A DNA stretch of 64,000 bases from CAZSAK01 sp964605155. GTDB taxonomy: Bacteria > Pseudomonadota > Gammaproteobacteria > SZUA-140. Position 1 is the first letter of the stretch. Every line of letters begins with the position of its first letter. The stretch covers positions 62,001 through 126,000 of the forward strand of contig CAZSAK010000002.1 in assembly GCA_964605155.1 (NCBI GenBank), given 5' to 3'. The notes beneath the pieces were generated by a model. The model made no database searches. It saw only the letters and a list, made by a program, of their open reading frames with translations, and was not told where the DNA came from. Positions 8,183 through 16,524 of this stretch are shown here, piece by piece. Both the position numbers and the translations under genes were made by a program.

Positions 8183-8968
8183 ATGATCGCGATTTTCACC
8201 CTGCTGCTGGTATTGATCATCTCGATACTGGTGACACGCATCGCGACGATTGCGCTGATGCATACCGGTTTATCCAGACAAAGCGCCCGTTTCCAGGCAC
8301 GCTCCGCCTTTACCGGGACCGGATTTACCACCTCTGAAGCTGAGATGGTCGTCAACCACCCGATACGACGCCGTATCGTGATGGTCCTCATGCTGCTGGG
8401 CAACGTGGGTATCGTGACAGTGGTCTCTTCGCTGATCCTGACATTTGTCGGCGATGAACACAGTTCGTTCTCGGTGACCACCAAGTTGGTGATATTGATT
8501 ACAGGCATTGCGCTGTTGTGGGGTGTATCCTCCAGCAAGTGGGTGGACAGGCGCCTGTCCCATATCATCGAACGGGCCCTGAATCGCTATACTCAACTGG
8601 ATATCAAGGACTACAGCAGCCTGTTGCACCTGGCCGGCGAATACCGTGTGGTGGAACTGCATGTCGAACCCGGTGACTGGCTGGCCGAAAATTCCATCGA
8701 AGAGCTAGGCCTCAAGGCGGAAGGGCTACTTGTACTGGGGATCGAACGATCGAACGGCCAATTCATCGGTGCACCGAGCGGTGAGACAGTATTCAATGCA
8801 GGGGACAACGTCACGATCTACGGCAGGACTTCCACACTGTCTGAACTGGATCAACGAGAACGTGGTTATTCGGGAGACAAGCAACACGCACGTGAGATTG
8901 CAAAACAGCAACGCGTACAAGAGGCCGAGCAGCAAGGCGATGAGGAAGTTGGAGACGACAGTAAATAA
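8183..8968 (+). CDS. membrane protein with channel-like segment and TrkA_C domain
   Basis: A 261-residue protein. Residues 1-25 and about 65-118 are membrane helices. Between them lies 'SAFTGTGFTTSEAE' (41-54), which resembles a selectivity-filter loop and following helix of TrkH/KtrB potassium transporters. Residues about 150-222 form a TrkA_C (RCK C-terminal) ligand domain. The tail is Gln/Glu-rich and charged. True TrkH has four such loops; this protein has one, so a tetramer or a purely regulatory role would be needed. It is divergent from the metal operon with 241 bases between. Role in K+ or other ion control is inference. Confidence 0.7.
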   Translation: MIAIFTLLLVLIISILVTRIATIALMHTGLSRQSARFQARSAFTGTGFTTSEAEMVVNHPIRRRIVMVLMLLGNVGIVTVVSSLILTFVGDEHSSFSVTTKLVILITGIALLWGVSSSKWVDRRLSHIIERALNRYTQLDIKDYSSLLHLAGEYRVVELHVEPGDWLAENSIEELGLKAEGLLVLGIERSNGQFIGAPSGETVFNAGDNVTIYGRTSTLSELDQRERGYSGDKQHAREIAKQQRVQEAEQQGDEEVGDDSK

Positions 8969-9117
8969 CATGGCCTTTGCCCAGCTTCACCGGCTCTCGG
9001 CCTTCTGCATGGCTACCATGTGATAATATTTCCCGCGCTGGCCGGATCAATGGCTGACTCGGACCGTTATTCACATTCTGTTTTGTATGCGGGCTTGCCT
9101 TCCTGCAACGCGCAGGG

Positions 9118-9282
9118 ATGCGTATCATAACGGGATTCGGTACCCTGGCGGGGGCGGCAGCCGCTATTGCGTTAGTCATCCGCCTTCTGCCGGCAATCCT
9201 CTTCCTCGGAATTCTTGTCCTTATAGCCGTGTTTGCCCGCCCACTTTTGCTGCGTCAATTCAGGACGAACCGGTCTGATTAA
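9118..9282 (+). CDS. possible 54-residue single-pass membrane protein
   Basis: A short frame inside the 400-base gap between the TrkA_C gene and gpsA. It would encode a peptide with a Gly/Ala-rich start, a strongly hydrophobic stretch at about residues 17-40 and a basic tail 'RPLLLRQFRTNRSD'. Such a layout (hydrophobic then positive) fits a small inner-membrane protein. The start follows 'GCAGGG', a poor ribosome binding site, and no family is recognised. The remaining parts of the gap (8969-9117 and 9283-9369) show nothing else. Confidence 0.35.
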   Translation: MRIITGFGTLAGAAAAIALVIRLLPAILFLGILVLIAVFARPLLLRQFRTNRSD

Positions 9283-9369
9283 TACTGTAAAAGGTAAAAT
9301 ATCGGATCGGGATCGAATTGCACGACGGGAGATCCACACCAACCGGCGTAAATTCCATCGGGTAAGGAA

Positions 9370-10401
9370 TCAGCCAACCTCGGGTTTCAGTTCCCTGGCA
9401 AACAACTCATTGACCGCATCGCGTGGTGACAGCCCCTCATACAGAACCCGATGAACCTGTTCGGTGATCGGCATCTCGATGTTGTGCTGCCGTGCAAGTT
9501 GCACAACTTCACGGACCGTCTGCGCACCTTCGACCACCTGGCCGATCTCCCTGAGGGCATCGTCCAACGACTTGTCTTTGGCCAATGCCAGTCCCAGGCG
9601 TCGGTTACGGGAATGATCATCGGTGCACGTCAGGATCAGATCCCCCAGGCCAGCAAGACCCATGAAGGTTTCGCGCCGGCCGCCCAGGGCAACACCAAAG
9701 CGCATCAATTCCGCCAGCCCACGTGTCACTAGGGCGGCACGGGAATTGGCACCGAAGCCGAGGCCGTCGGAGCAACCGGCCGCGATCGCCAGTACATTCT
9801 TCACCGATCCGCCGATCTCCACGCCGATAACATCTTCCGAGGTATAGGCACGAAACCGGACGTTATGCAGGCGGTTGGCGATGCCGGTTGCAAATCCAGG
9901 ATTGTTCGATGCCACCGTGATCGCCGTCGGCAGGCCCGCGGCGACTTCATGGGCAAAGGTCGGTCCGGATATGATGGCATAATCGACCCCGTCGCCAAGT
10001 GTCTCGATGATCACTTCATGCAACAGCTTGCCGGTACCAGGATCCATACCCTTGGTCGCCCAGATAATCCGCGAAGTATTTTTCAGAAACGGCTTGATCG
10101 ATTCCAGGATTGCACGGAATCCGGCACTCGGTACGGCGATCAGGATGTCGTCGACCTGCTCCAGTATATCGGGAAGATCGTGGCTCGGGGAAACGAGATC
10201 GGGAAACCGGGACCCGGGTAGAAAGCGTTTGTTGCAGCGTTCGCTTGCAAGCAGATCGATGTGCGCCGGGTCCCTGCCCCACAACCAGACAGGATAACCG
10301 TTGCCGGACAACAGGATCGCGAGGGCCGTGCCCCAGGAACCGGCGCCGATAACGGCTATCGGGGACCGGATATGCGATATCTCGCTGGCGGGTTGGGCCA
10401 T
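9370..10401 (-). CDS. gpsA: NAD(P)-dependent glycerol-3-phosphate dehydrogenase
   Basis: A 343-residue enzyme that reduces dihydroxyacetone phosphate to sn-glycerol 3-phosphate for phospholipid synthesis in the cytoplasm. The dinucleotide site 'VIGAGSWGTALAILL' is at about 18-32, followed by the family's 'AVPSAGFRAIL', 'WATKGMD' and the catalytic-lysine region 'EIGGSVKNVLAIAAG'. Length matches E. coli GpsA (339). It is the last gene of the leftward arsR-yibN-secB-gpsA set, 103 bases after secB, as in E. coli where secB-gpsA also follow yibN. Confidence 0.97.
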   Translation of the reverse strand: MAQPASEISHIRSPIAVIGAGSWGTALAILLSGNGYPVWLWGRDPAHIDLLASERCNKRFLPGSRFPDLVSPSHDLPDILEQVDDILIAVPSAGFRAILESIKPFLKNTSRIIWATKGMDPGTGKLLHEVIIETLGDGVDYAIISGPTFAHEVAAGLPTAITVASNNPGFATGIANRLHNVRFRAYTSEDVIGVEIGGSVKNVLAIAAGCSDGLGFGANSRAALVTRGLAELMRFGVALGGRRETFMGLAGLGDLILTCTDDHSRNRRLGLALAKDKSLDDALREIGQVVEGAQTVREVVQLARQHNIEMPITEQVHRVLYEGLSPRDAVNELFARELKPEVG

Positions 10402-10504
10402 CAGGGTTCTATGAATTCAGTCCAAGGCAACATTGTCCCGCATTGTCTCCCCATCCACCGGCCTTATCAAGAGATGAGGCCGGCATACACACATCCCGGG
10501 ATGA

Positions 10505-11020
10505 TCAATGTTTGGACTCGGTATCCTCCGCCTGCTTTGCAGACCGCTGCAAATATTCCATATATAAAGCATCGAAGTTGACCGGCGACAACAACAGTTG
10601 CGGAAATCCACCCCTGGTAACGAGATCGCACAACGCCTCGCGCGCGAATGGAAACAGGATATTCGGGCAATAACTGCCCAACATTGCCGATAACGCCTTC
10701 TTGTCGTAACCCGATATATTGAATATCCCGGCCTGCTGCGCCTCGGCCAGATAGGCCGTCTTTTCACCCAGCTTCACCGTGACCGTAAGTGACAGGGTGA
10801 CTTCGTGTACGCCTTCACTCAGAACCTTCGCGGTGTTGCCCATCTGCATGTTTACGTCGGGCTTCCAGGCCTCGGTGAATATCATCGGTGAATTCGGCGT
10901 CTCGAACGATATATCCTTGACGTAGATCTTCTGGATTAAAAAGCGTCTTTCATCCTCTTTGGGAGTGCCCTGATTTTCCTTCTCCGGTTTTTTGCTTTCC
11001 GAGTTTTCGTTATCCGACAT
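10505..11020 (-). CDS. secB: protein-export chaperone SecB
   Basis: A 171-residue protein matching the SecB core: 'FLIQKIYVKDISFETPNSP' (27-45), 'VTLSLTVTVKLGEKTAYLAEA', and 'LFPFAREALCDLVTRGGFP'. SecB is a cytoplasmic tetramer that holds preproteins unfolded and hands them to SecA. The N-terminal 25 residues are a low-complexity Lys/Glu/Asn extension, making it a little longer than E. coli SecB (155). AAGGAA precedes the ATG. It lies 17 bases downstream of the rhodanese gene. In E. coli grxC sits between yibN and secB; it is absent here. Confidence 0.97.
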   Translation of the reverse strand: MSDNENSESKKPEKENQGTPKEDERRFLIQKIYVKDISFETPNSPMIFTEAWKPDVNMQMGNTAKVLSEGVHEVTLSLTVTVKLGEKTAYLAEAQQAGIFNISGYDKKALSAMLGSYCPNILFPFAREALCDLVTRGGFPQLLLSPVNFDALYMEYLQRSAKQAEDTESKH

Positions 11021-11037
11021 CCGCTATTCCTTGTGGT

Positions 11038-11475
11038 TTATTCCGATAGCTGGTCTTTAACCACCGGCATGTTGGCACTCTGCCACGCCATCATCCCCCC
11101 GGACAGTTTATAAAGATCCGTAAACCCCTGTCTTTGCATCATCATACCAGCTCGCGCCGACTGTTGCCCAGTACGGCAGGAGACAATAACCGGCGTTGAC
11201 CGGTATTGTTCCAGTTCGTTAACCCGTGATTCGATGACGCCCAATGGTATATTGATCGCGTTGAGGATATGGCCCTGGGAGAATTCCTTGTCATCACGCA
11301 CGTCGAGAACGATGGCACTGTTGTGATTCATCAGTTCCACGGCCTGGCCCGGCTTGATCTCCTTGAACCCGAGAAACCGGGACTTGAGAAGATTCATGGC
11401 CAGGAACGCCAGTATGAGGACCAGGGCCAGGAACAGGATCCAGTGGTTAAGAATAAAGATGCCGAATTGCTCCAT
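11038..11475 (-). CDS. yibN: membrane-anchored rhodanese, YibN-like
   Basis: A 145-residue protein with one N-terminal membrane helix (8-30) and a single rhodanese domain (about 40-140). The active-site loop is C100-RTGQQ in 'VIVSCRTGQQSARAG', a six-residue loop typical of sulfurtransferases. The domain would face the cytoplasm if the basic residues after the helix follow the positive-inside rule. E. coli YibN has the same layout and the same place upstream of secB. Here a candidate persulfide-sensing ArsR gene lies just upstream, which suggests a job in sulfane-sulfur handling. Confidence 0.92.
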   Translation of the reverse strand: MEQFGIFILNHWILFLALVLILAFLAMNLLKSRFLGFKEIKPGQAVELMNHNSAIVLDVRDDKEFSQGHILNAINIPLGVIESRVNELEQYRSTPVIVSCRTGQQSARAGMMMQRQGFTDLYKLSGGMMAWQSANMPVVKDQLSE

Positions 11476-11506
11476 AATGTATTCTTTTGGCCCATTAGCA
11501 TTATAT

Positions 11507-11539
11507 GTACCCTGTCATGATGGCATGATGACAAGGTAC
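11507..11539. promoter_or_regulatory. 33-base imperfect palindrome before yibN (operator or hairpin candidate)
   Basis: Two 16-base arms (11507-11522 and 11524-11539) pair at 14 of 16 positions around one central base. The core is TGTCAT...ATGACA with outer GTACC/GGTAC. On the minus strand it directly precedes TATAAT (11501-11506 region read leftward), a likely -10 box for yibN, so a bound repressor would cover the promoter. It could equally act as an RNA stem-loop between arsR and yibN. Confidence 0.55.
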
Positions 11540-11561
11540 TGGAATTAAACCCGGTGAAGAA

Positions 11562-11873
11562 CTATCTGCAGAAAAGCTCGCGCATCTGCATGAAAAGTTG
11601 CAACGTGCGGATGTCGCCAATACGATACAACACCCGGTTGGCGTCTTTGCGTGTCGCCAGTATCCCCTTGTCGCGGAGGATGGCGAGATGCTGGGAGATG
11701 TTGCTTTGCGATGTCCCGATCCGCACGACGATTTCCTGGACGCTGACCTCATCCTGACCCAGAATGCAGAGGATTTTCAGTCTGATGGGATGCGCAAGGG
11801 CCTTGAGCGATCGACAGGCACGTTCGATATCGTCGTCCTGAACCTCGGCGGAAAATTCAAGGTCCCCATTCAT
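11562..11873 (-). CDS. ArsR-family repressor with persulfide-sensor cysteine pair
   Basis: A 103-residue winged-helix regulator. The helix-turn-helix is 'SVQEIVVRIGTSQSNISQHL' (44-63) and the wing 'ILATRKDANRVLYRI' (71-85). It lacks the ELCVCD metal site of ArsR/SmtB sensors. Instead Cys36 ('RLKILCILGQ') and Cys102 ('QMRELFCR') are 66 residues apart, the same spacing and context as the two reactive cysteines of SqrR and BigR, which form a tetrasulfide bridge and release DNA on sensing persulfides. The next gene downstream is a rhodanese. Persulfide sensing is therefore a strong guess, not shown. It is divergent from gpmI. Confidence 0.85.
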   Translation of the reverse strand: MNGDLEFSAEVQDDDIERACRSLKALAHPIRLKILCILGQDEVSVQEIVVRIGTSQSNISQHLAILRDKGILATRKDANRVLYRIGDIRTLQLFMQMRELFCR

Positions 11874-11901
11874 AACCTACCCCATCTGCAAGTAATCGTT
11901 A

Positions 11902-11970
11902 TAATTATAGGGATAATTTAACGTCACTTGCCTTAACCCCCAGATCAACAAGAATATTTTATTATAAAAT
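11902..11970. promoter_or_regulatory. divergent arsR/gpmI promoter region with two AT-rich inverted repeats
   Basis: This lies within the 200-base gap between arsR and gpmI. An imperfect repeat TAATTAT/ATAATTT (11902-11908 and 11913-11919) overlaps a minus-strand TATAAT (11904-11909), a plausible -10 box for arsR. Further on, ATTTTA-TTA-TAAAAT is a perfect inverted repeat (11956-11970), flanked by AGAATAT/ATATTCT. AT-rich palindromes are the kind of sites BigR/SqrR-type repressors use, so self-control is possible. Confidence 0.45.
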
Positions 11971-12073
11971 ATATTCTAATACCATTATATTTTGTCAGCG
12001 TTACCGCTATGATAAATATACGTAAAATATTTGAAAATCGACATCTTCGCTAACCTATTCACATAAAGCCAAA

Positions 12074-13660
12074 ATGAAAACAGATAAGCCCATCATAAAA
12101 CATCGTCCCATGGTCCTGATCGTCCTCGACGGCTGGGGCTATAGTGAAGAGACCGACAATAACGCCATCGCTGCCGCGAACACCCCCGTGTGGGACCGCC
12201 TATGGCGCGACTATCCACACACCCTGATCAACGGTTCGGGAACCCACGTAGGCCTGCCCCCCGAGCAGATGGGCAACTCAGAGGTTGGTCATCTCAACCT
12301 GGGTGCCGGCCGTACCGTCTATCAGGAACTGACACGTATCGACCATGAGATCACCGAGGGAACATTCGGCCGTAATACCGTCCTGACCGACGCCGTGGAC
12401 ATCGCGGTCAAATCGGGTAAGGCCGTGCATATCCTTGGACTGCTGTCACCGGGTGGTGTGCACAGTCACGAAGACCAGATCCACGCAATGATCAAGGTTG
12501 CAGTGGAACGCGGCGCGTCACAGGTCTATATGCATGCGTTTCTTGACGGGCGGGATACACCACCCAAGAGCGCGGCAGCATCGCTCACCGCCATGAATAA
12601 ACTGTTCAAGGAGCTGGGTACGGGGCGTACCGCCTCGATCATCGGCCGTTACTATGCCATGGATCGTGACAATCGCTGGGAACGAACCCAAAAGGCCTAT
12701 GATTTACTGGCACTGGGGCAAGGCGATTATCAGGCCGGCGATGCCGTGTCCGGTCTCGAGATGGCTTATGCGCGGGGTGAAACGGATGAATTCGTAAAGC
12801 CCACCACCGTTGTTCCCGATGATGGGCAAGCCGTTCGAGTCGAGGACGGTGATGTGATAATCTTCATGAATTTTCGTGCCGACAGGGCACGCCAGCTCAC
12901 CCGCGCATTTATTGAAAAAGACTTTAAGGATTTCAGCCGTGAGAGAACCGTCGACCTCGGCACATTTGCAAGTCTCACCGAATATAAAAAGGAATTCGAT
13001 ATTCCGGTTGCCTATCCACCCGAGCACCCGGAAAACAGCTTCGGTGAGTATATATCCAGGCTCGGCCTGCGCCAGCTGAGAATCGCCGAAACCGAGAAAT
13101 ATGCCCACGTCACCTTCTTCTTCAATGGCGGCCGCGAGCAACCATTTCCAGGCGAAGACCGTATCCTGGTACCATCTCCCAGGGTAGCCACCTATGACCT
13201 GCAGCCGGAGATGAGCGCACCGGAACTGACCGACAAACTGACCGCCGCCATCGAAAGCGGGAATTATGATGCCATCATCTGCAACTACGCCAATCCCGAT
13301 ATGGTCGGTCACACCGGGATATTTACCGCCGCGGTCAAGGCGATCGAAACCATCGACGCCTGTCTCGGCAGGGTGGTCGAGGCGTTGCACTCGGTGGGCG
13401 GTGAATTGCTGATTACGGCCGATCACGGCAACGCCGAACAGATGCGTGACCCCTACACCGATCAGCCGCACACTGCGCATACCTCCAATCTGGTACCGTT
13501 CATCTACATAGGCCGTGCCGCAAGTCCCGCGGACACCGGCGCCTTGTGCGATGTCGCTCCGACCATGCTGTATCTGATGGGACTGGAGATTCCGACGGAG
13601 ATGACCGGAACTTCCCTGCTCGAATTATTGTCTGAGCAGAAGACGGGCGCACTGCCATAA
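12074..13660 (+). CDS. gpmI: cofactor-independent phosphoglycerate mutase
   Basis: A 528-residue enzyme of glycolysis/gluconeogenesis interconverting 3- and 2-phosphoglycerate through a phosphoserine. The alkaline-phosphatase-like core has Asp19 ('VLDGWGYS'), nucleophile Ser69 ('MGNSEVGHLNLGAGR') and the C-terminal metal site 'ADHGNAEQM' and 'PHTAHTSN'. The inserted phosphotransferase domain carries 'HAFLDGRDTPP' and 'IIGRYYAMDRD'. It binds two Mn2+. envC follows after only five bases, the same pairing as in E. coli, so the genes are co-transcribed. Confidence 0.97.
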   Translation: MKTDKPIIKHRPMVLIVLDGWGYSEETDNNAIAAANTPVWDRLWRDYPHTLINGSGTHVGLPPEQMGNSEVGHLNLGAGRTVYQELTRIDHEITEGTFGRNTVLTDAVDIAVKSGKAVHILGLLSPGGVHSHEDQIHAMIKVAVERGASQVYMHAFLDGRDTPPKSAAASLTAMNKLFKELGTGRTASIIGRYYAMDRDNRWERTQKAYDLLALGQGDYQAGDAVSGLEMAYARGETDEFVKPTTVVPDDGQAVRVEDGDVIIFMNFRADRARQLTRAFIEKDFKDFSRERTVDLGTFASLTEYKKEFDIPVAYPPEHPENSFGEYISRLGLRQLRIAETEKYAHVTFFFNGGREQPFPGEDRILVPSPRVATYDLQPEMSAPELTDKLTAAIESGNYDAIICNYANPDMVGHTGIFTAAVKAIETIDACLGRVVEALHSVGGELLITADHGNAEQMRDPYTDQPHTAHTSNLVPFIYIGRAASPADTGALCDVAPTMLYLMGLEIPTEMTGTSLLELLSEQKTGALP

Positions 13661-13665
13661 GGGTC

Positions 13666-14880
13666 GTGATTACTTATTACCCACTTCTGGAATCAGGCCG
13701 TACGCAACGCGCCGGGCCGTATTATTCCCTGCTGTTAATCCTGGTTATAAGCCTTTTTGCCGGAGCGGCCGCCATCGCCGCAACAGAGACTCCACCCAGT
13801 GATGCCAAGGAAGCAAAACTTGTCGAGTTGCGCAAGCAGATCCAGGCATTGCGCGAGTCACTGGAGTCGGCGCGTACAAAAAAGGGAACACTGCAACAGC
13901 AACTTCGCCAGACAGAACTGGAGATCGGAAAACTGAATCGCACTATCAATGATCTCGAAACACAGCTCAATACTAGGTCAAACAAACTCGATGAACTACA
14001 TGCGCGCAAGTCACAGCAACAGCATAACCTGGGTGAGCAACGCGACTCCCTCGTTGAACAGATCCGGGCTACTTTTGTAATGGGGAAACAGGGTTATCTG
14101 AAGATCCTGCTGAACCAGCAGGACCCCGCAGAGATCGGGCGGGCACTGACCTATTATGATTACTTCAACAAGGCCAGGTCCGAGCGAATTAATACCCTCA
14201 ATTCGACCTTGCATGAAATCGACGATCTTGAAAATACGATCACCGATGAAAGCACGCAGCTTGAACAATTGCGTGATGAACAGGCACGCAAGAAAGAGTT
14301 GCTGGAAAAAAATCTCCGCTCACGCCGGCAGATCATCGTCAAACTCGACGCCGATATCGACAACAAAGAACAACGCTTGAAACAGCTGGTACAGGATGAA
14401 CAGTCGCTGGCAAAACTGCTGGAAGGGATCCGTAACGCTCTGACCAACATACCGCCCGACAACCGCGATTTTCAGCCCTTTGATACCCTCAAGGGCAGTC
14501 TATCCTGGCCGTCCGCCGGCAGTATCACCACTCACTTTGGCGCGCCGCGCAAGGTCGGACAACTGAAATGGCAAGGTGTAATGATTGCCGGCTCCGAAGG
14601 TACGGAGGTCAAGGCCATTTATCATGGGCGAGTCGCTTTCGCCGATTGGCTGCGAGGCTATGGCCTGTTGTTGATCATTGATCACGGTAACGGATATATG
14701 AGCCTTTACGGTGGCAATCAAAGCCTTTATAAATCCGTCGGCGACTGGGTGGAAGCCGGTGAGACAATCGCCACCGTCGGTAACAGCGGCGGTCGTTTGT
14801 CAGCTGGTCTGTATTTTGAAATCCGTCATAACGGTACGCCGGAAAATCCGTCATCATGGTGTAAAAAAGGAAAAACATGA
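13666..14880 (+). CDS. envC: murein hydrolase activator EnvC-like protein
   Basis: A 404-residue exported protein starting at GTG five bases after gpmI. After an N-terminal signal/anchor (about 20-40) come two long coiled-coil segments (about 50-130 and 160-265) and a C-terminal LytM (peptidase M23) domain (about 285-400). The LytM zinc ligands are degenerate: the usual HxxxD and HxH are replaced, for example by 'WQGVMIAGSEG' and 'SLYGGNQ'. That matches EnvC, which does not cut peptidoglycan itself but activates amidases AmiA/AmiB at the septum, under control of FtsEX. Confidence 0.92.
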   Translation: MITYYPLLESGRTQRAGPYYSLLLILVISLFAGAAAIAATETPPSDAKEAKLVELRKQIQALRESLESARTKKGTLQQQLRQTELEIGKLNRTINDLETQLNTRSNKLDELHARKSQQQHNLGEQRDSLVEQIRATFVMGKQGYLKILLNQQDPAEIGRALTYYDYFNKARSERINTLNSTLHEIDDLENTITDESTQLEQLRDEQARKKELLEKNLRSRRQIIVKLDADIDNKEQRLKQLVQDEQSLAKLLEGIRNALTNIPPDNRDFQPFDTLKGSLSWPSAGSITTHFGAPRKVGQLKWQGVMIAGSEGTEVKAIYHGRVAFADWLRGYGLLLIIDHGNGYMSLYGGNQSLYKSVGDWVEAGETIATVGNSGGRLSAGLYFEIRHNGTPENPSSWCKKGKT

Positions 14881-14998
14881 TTATAAAACAACAAGCTTGG
14901 TTATTTTTCCAGTGATTTTTATTGTTTTCTGGTAAAGTAGCCTCAAACCTAATGGAAATGTGTATATGACCGATATGCTGGTCATTGGAGTAATCTAA

Positions 14999-16342
14999 AT
15001 GAAATCAAACACCCGTAACGCATTTATTTTATCAATTGGCCTGGTCCTTGGCGTGTCCCTGACTATTGGACATGCCGTGTTCGCCGAGAGGGATAATCCG
15101 TCACCCCTGCCGCTGGACGAGCTCACCACCTTTACCGAGGTGTTCGCCAACATCAAAAACAATTATGTCGAGCCTGTCGATGACAGGACCCTGCTGGATA
15201 ACGCCATACGCGGCATGCTCGCCGGCCTTGATCCGCATTCATCATATCTCGACAAGGACGCCTTCGAAGAATTGCAGGTGGGCACCACCGGTGAATTCGG
15301 TGGACTGGGGATCGAGGTCGGTATGGAAGACGGCTTCGTCAAGGTCATATCCCCTATCGATGATACACCGGCACAAAAGGCAGGTATCGAGGCCGGCGAC
15401 CTGATCATCAGGCTCAATGAGACGCCCGTCAAGGGACTGACCCTGAAGGAGGCGGTCGATATCATGCGCGGCGAACCCGGCTCGAAGATCGTACTGACCG
15501 TGGTGAGGGAGGGACAGGACAAGCCCCTCAAGATCACCATCGAGCGTGCAATCATCAAGGTCAAGAGCGTCAAAAGCAAGAATTTCGACCATGGTTTTGC
15601 CTATTTGCGCATCACTCAGTTTCAATCGAATACCACCGATAACCTGATCGAGGCGATCGACAAACTCAAGGAAGAAAATGACGGATCACTCAACGGTCTG
15701 GTTCTTGACCTGCGCAACAATCCGGGCGGTGTTTTGAATGCCGCTGTCGGTGTCTCCGACGCCTTCCTCGAAAAGGGCCTGATTGTCTATACCGAAGGCC
15801 GCGTCGACGATTCCGAGCTCAAGTTCAAGGCTACACCGACTGACATCCTCAAGGGCGCGCCACTGGTCGTGCTGATAAATGGCGGCTCTGCATCGGCTTC
15901 CGAGATCGTGGCCGGTGCATTGCAGGATCACAAGCGCGCGGTCATCATGGGCACCAAAAGTTTCGGTAAAGGCTCGGTACAAACCATCATACCGATGAAG
16001 GACGACACTGCTCTAAAACTGACTACCGCCCGTTACTACACACCATCAGGCCGTTCCATTCAGGCAGAGGGTATCGTTCCGGATATCAAGCTGGAAAACG
16101 TCAAGGTGGCATCTGTTGAAGAGCCTGAATTCGCACCGGTCAAGGAGGCTGATCTGTCACGCCATCTAGAAAACGGCACTGAAAAATCGGACAAGGAAAG
16201 TAAAAAAGAATCCGATACCGAAGCAGCCGAAGCGGAAGAAGAAGACCAGACCATGGCCAAGCTGGCAAAACAGGATTACCAGTTATATGAAGCCCTCAAT
16301 CTTCTCAAGGGGCTCTATATCCTGAAACAATCACAGATCTGA
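14999..16342 (+). CDS. ctpA: carboxyl-terminal processing protease (S41)
   Basis: A 447-residue periplasmic serine protease. Residues 1-29 are a signal peptide. A PDZ domain spans about 95-175 ('GGLGIEVGMEDGFVKV', 'AGIEAGDLIIRLN'). The S41 catalytic core follows, with the serine in SASASE (297-302) and the general-base Lys324 in 'GTKSFGKGSVQ'. The last 60 residues are rich in Glu and Lys. CtpA enzymes trim or degrade proteins from the C-terminus, including cell-wall hydrolases; in Pseudomonas CtpA works with a lipoprotein adaptor. It is followed by a strong terminator and lies within the gpmI-envC-ctpA-yibQ block. Confidence 0.95.
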   Translation: MKSNTRNAFILSIGLVLGVSLTIGHAVFAERDNPSPLPLDELTTFTEVFANIKNNYVEPVDDRTLLDNAIRGMLAGLDPHSSYLDKDAFEELQVGTTGEFGGLGIEVGMEDGFVKVISPIDDTPAQKAGIEAGDLIIRLNETPVKGLTLKEAVDIMRGEPGSKIVLTVVREGQDKPLKITIERAIIKVKSVKSKNFDHGFAYLRITQFQSNTTDNLIEAIDKLKEENDGSLNGLVLDLRNNPGGVLNAAVGVSDAFLEKGLIVYTEGRVDDSELKFKATPTDILKGAPLVVLINGGSASASEIVAGALQDHKRAVIMGTKSFGKGSVQTIIPMKDDTALKLTTARYYTPSGRSIQAEGIVPDIKLENVKVASVEEPEFAPVKEADLSRHLENGTEKSDKESKKESDTEAAEAEEEDQTMAKLAKQDYQLYEALNLLKGLYILKQSQI

Positions 16343-16374
16343 TTTTTTTCCATCATTCATTAATACCAATTGCG

Positions 16375-16399
16375 AGGCCCCGCAAACGCGGGGCCTTTT
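16375..16399 (+). terminator. Rho-independent terminator after ctpA
   Basis: A 9-base perfect stem (AGGCCCCGC/GCGGGGCCT) with an AAAC loop, followed by TTTT. It ends the gpmI-envC-ctpA transcript 30-odd bases past the ctpA stop, so yibQ probably has its own promoter in 16400-16524 or depends on read-through. Confidence 0.88.
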
Positions 16400-16524
16400 A
16401 CGTTGATAGTCGACATTACACATGTAACCCACTATGCGTCGTTGATGCATTACATTTTTAATTTTGTCCAGGTATTGCAGTCATTATGTTTTTCGGTTAT
16501 TGTTTCGACCAAAATTGGATATCC

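Noticed and set aside
12704..13480. 258-residue minus-strand frame inside gpmI
   Set aside because: Antisense of a conserved enzyme, with low-complexity Gly/Val/Asp typical of shadows.
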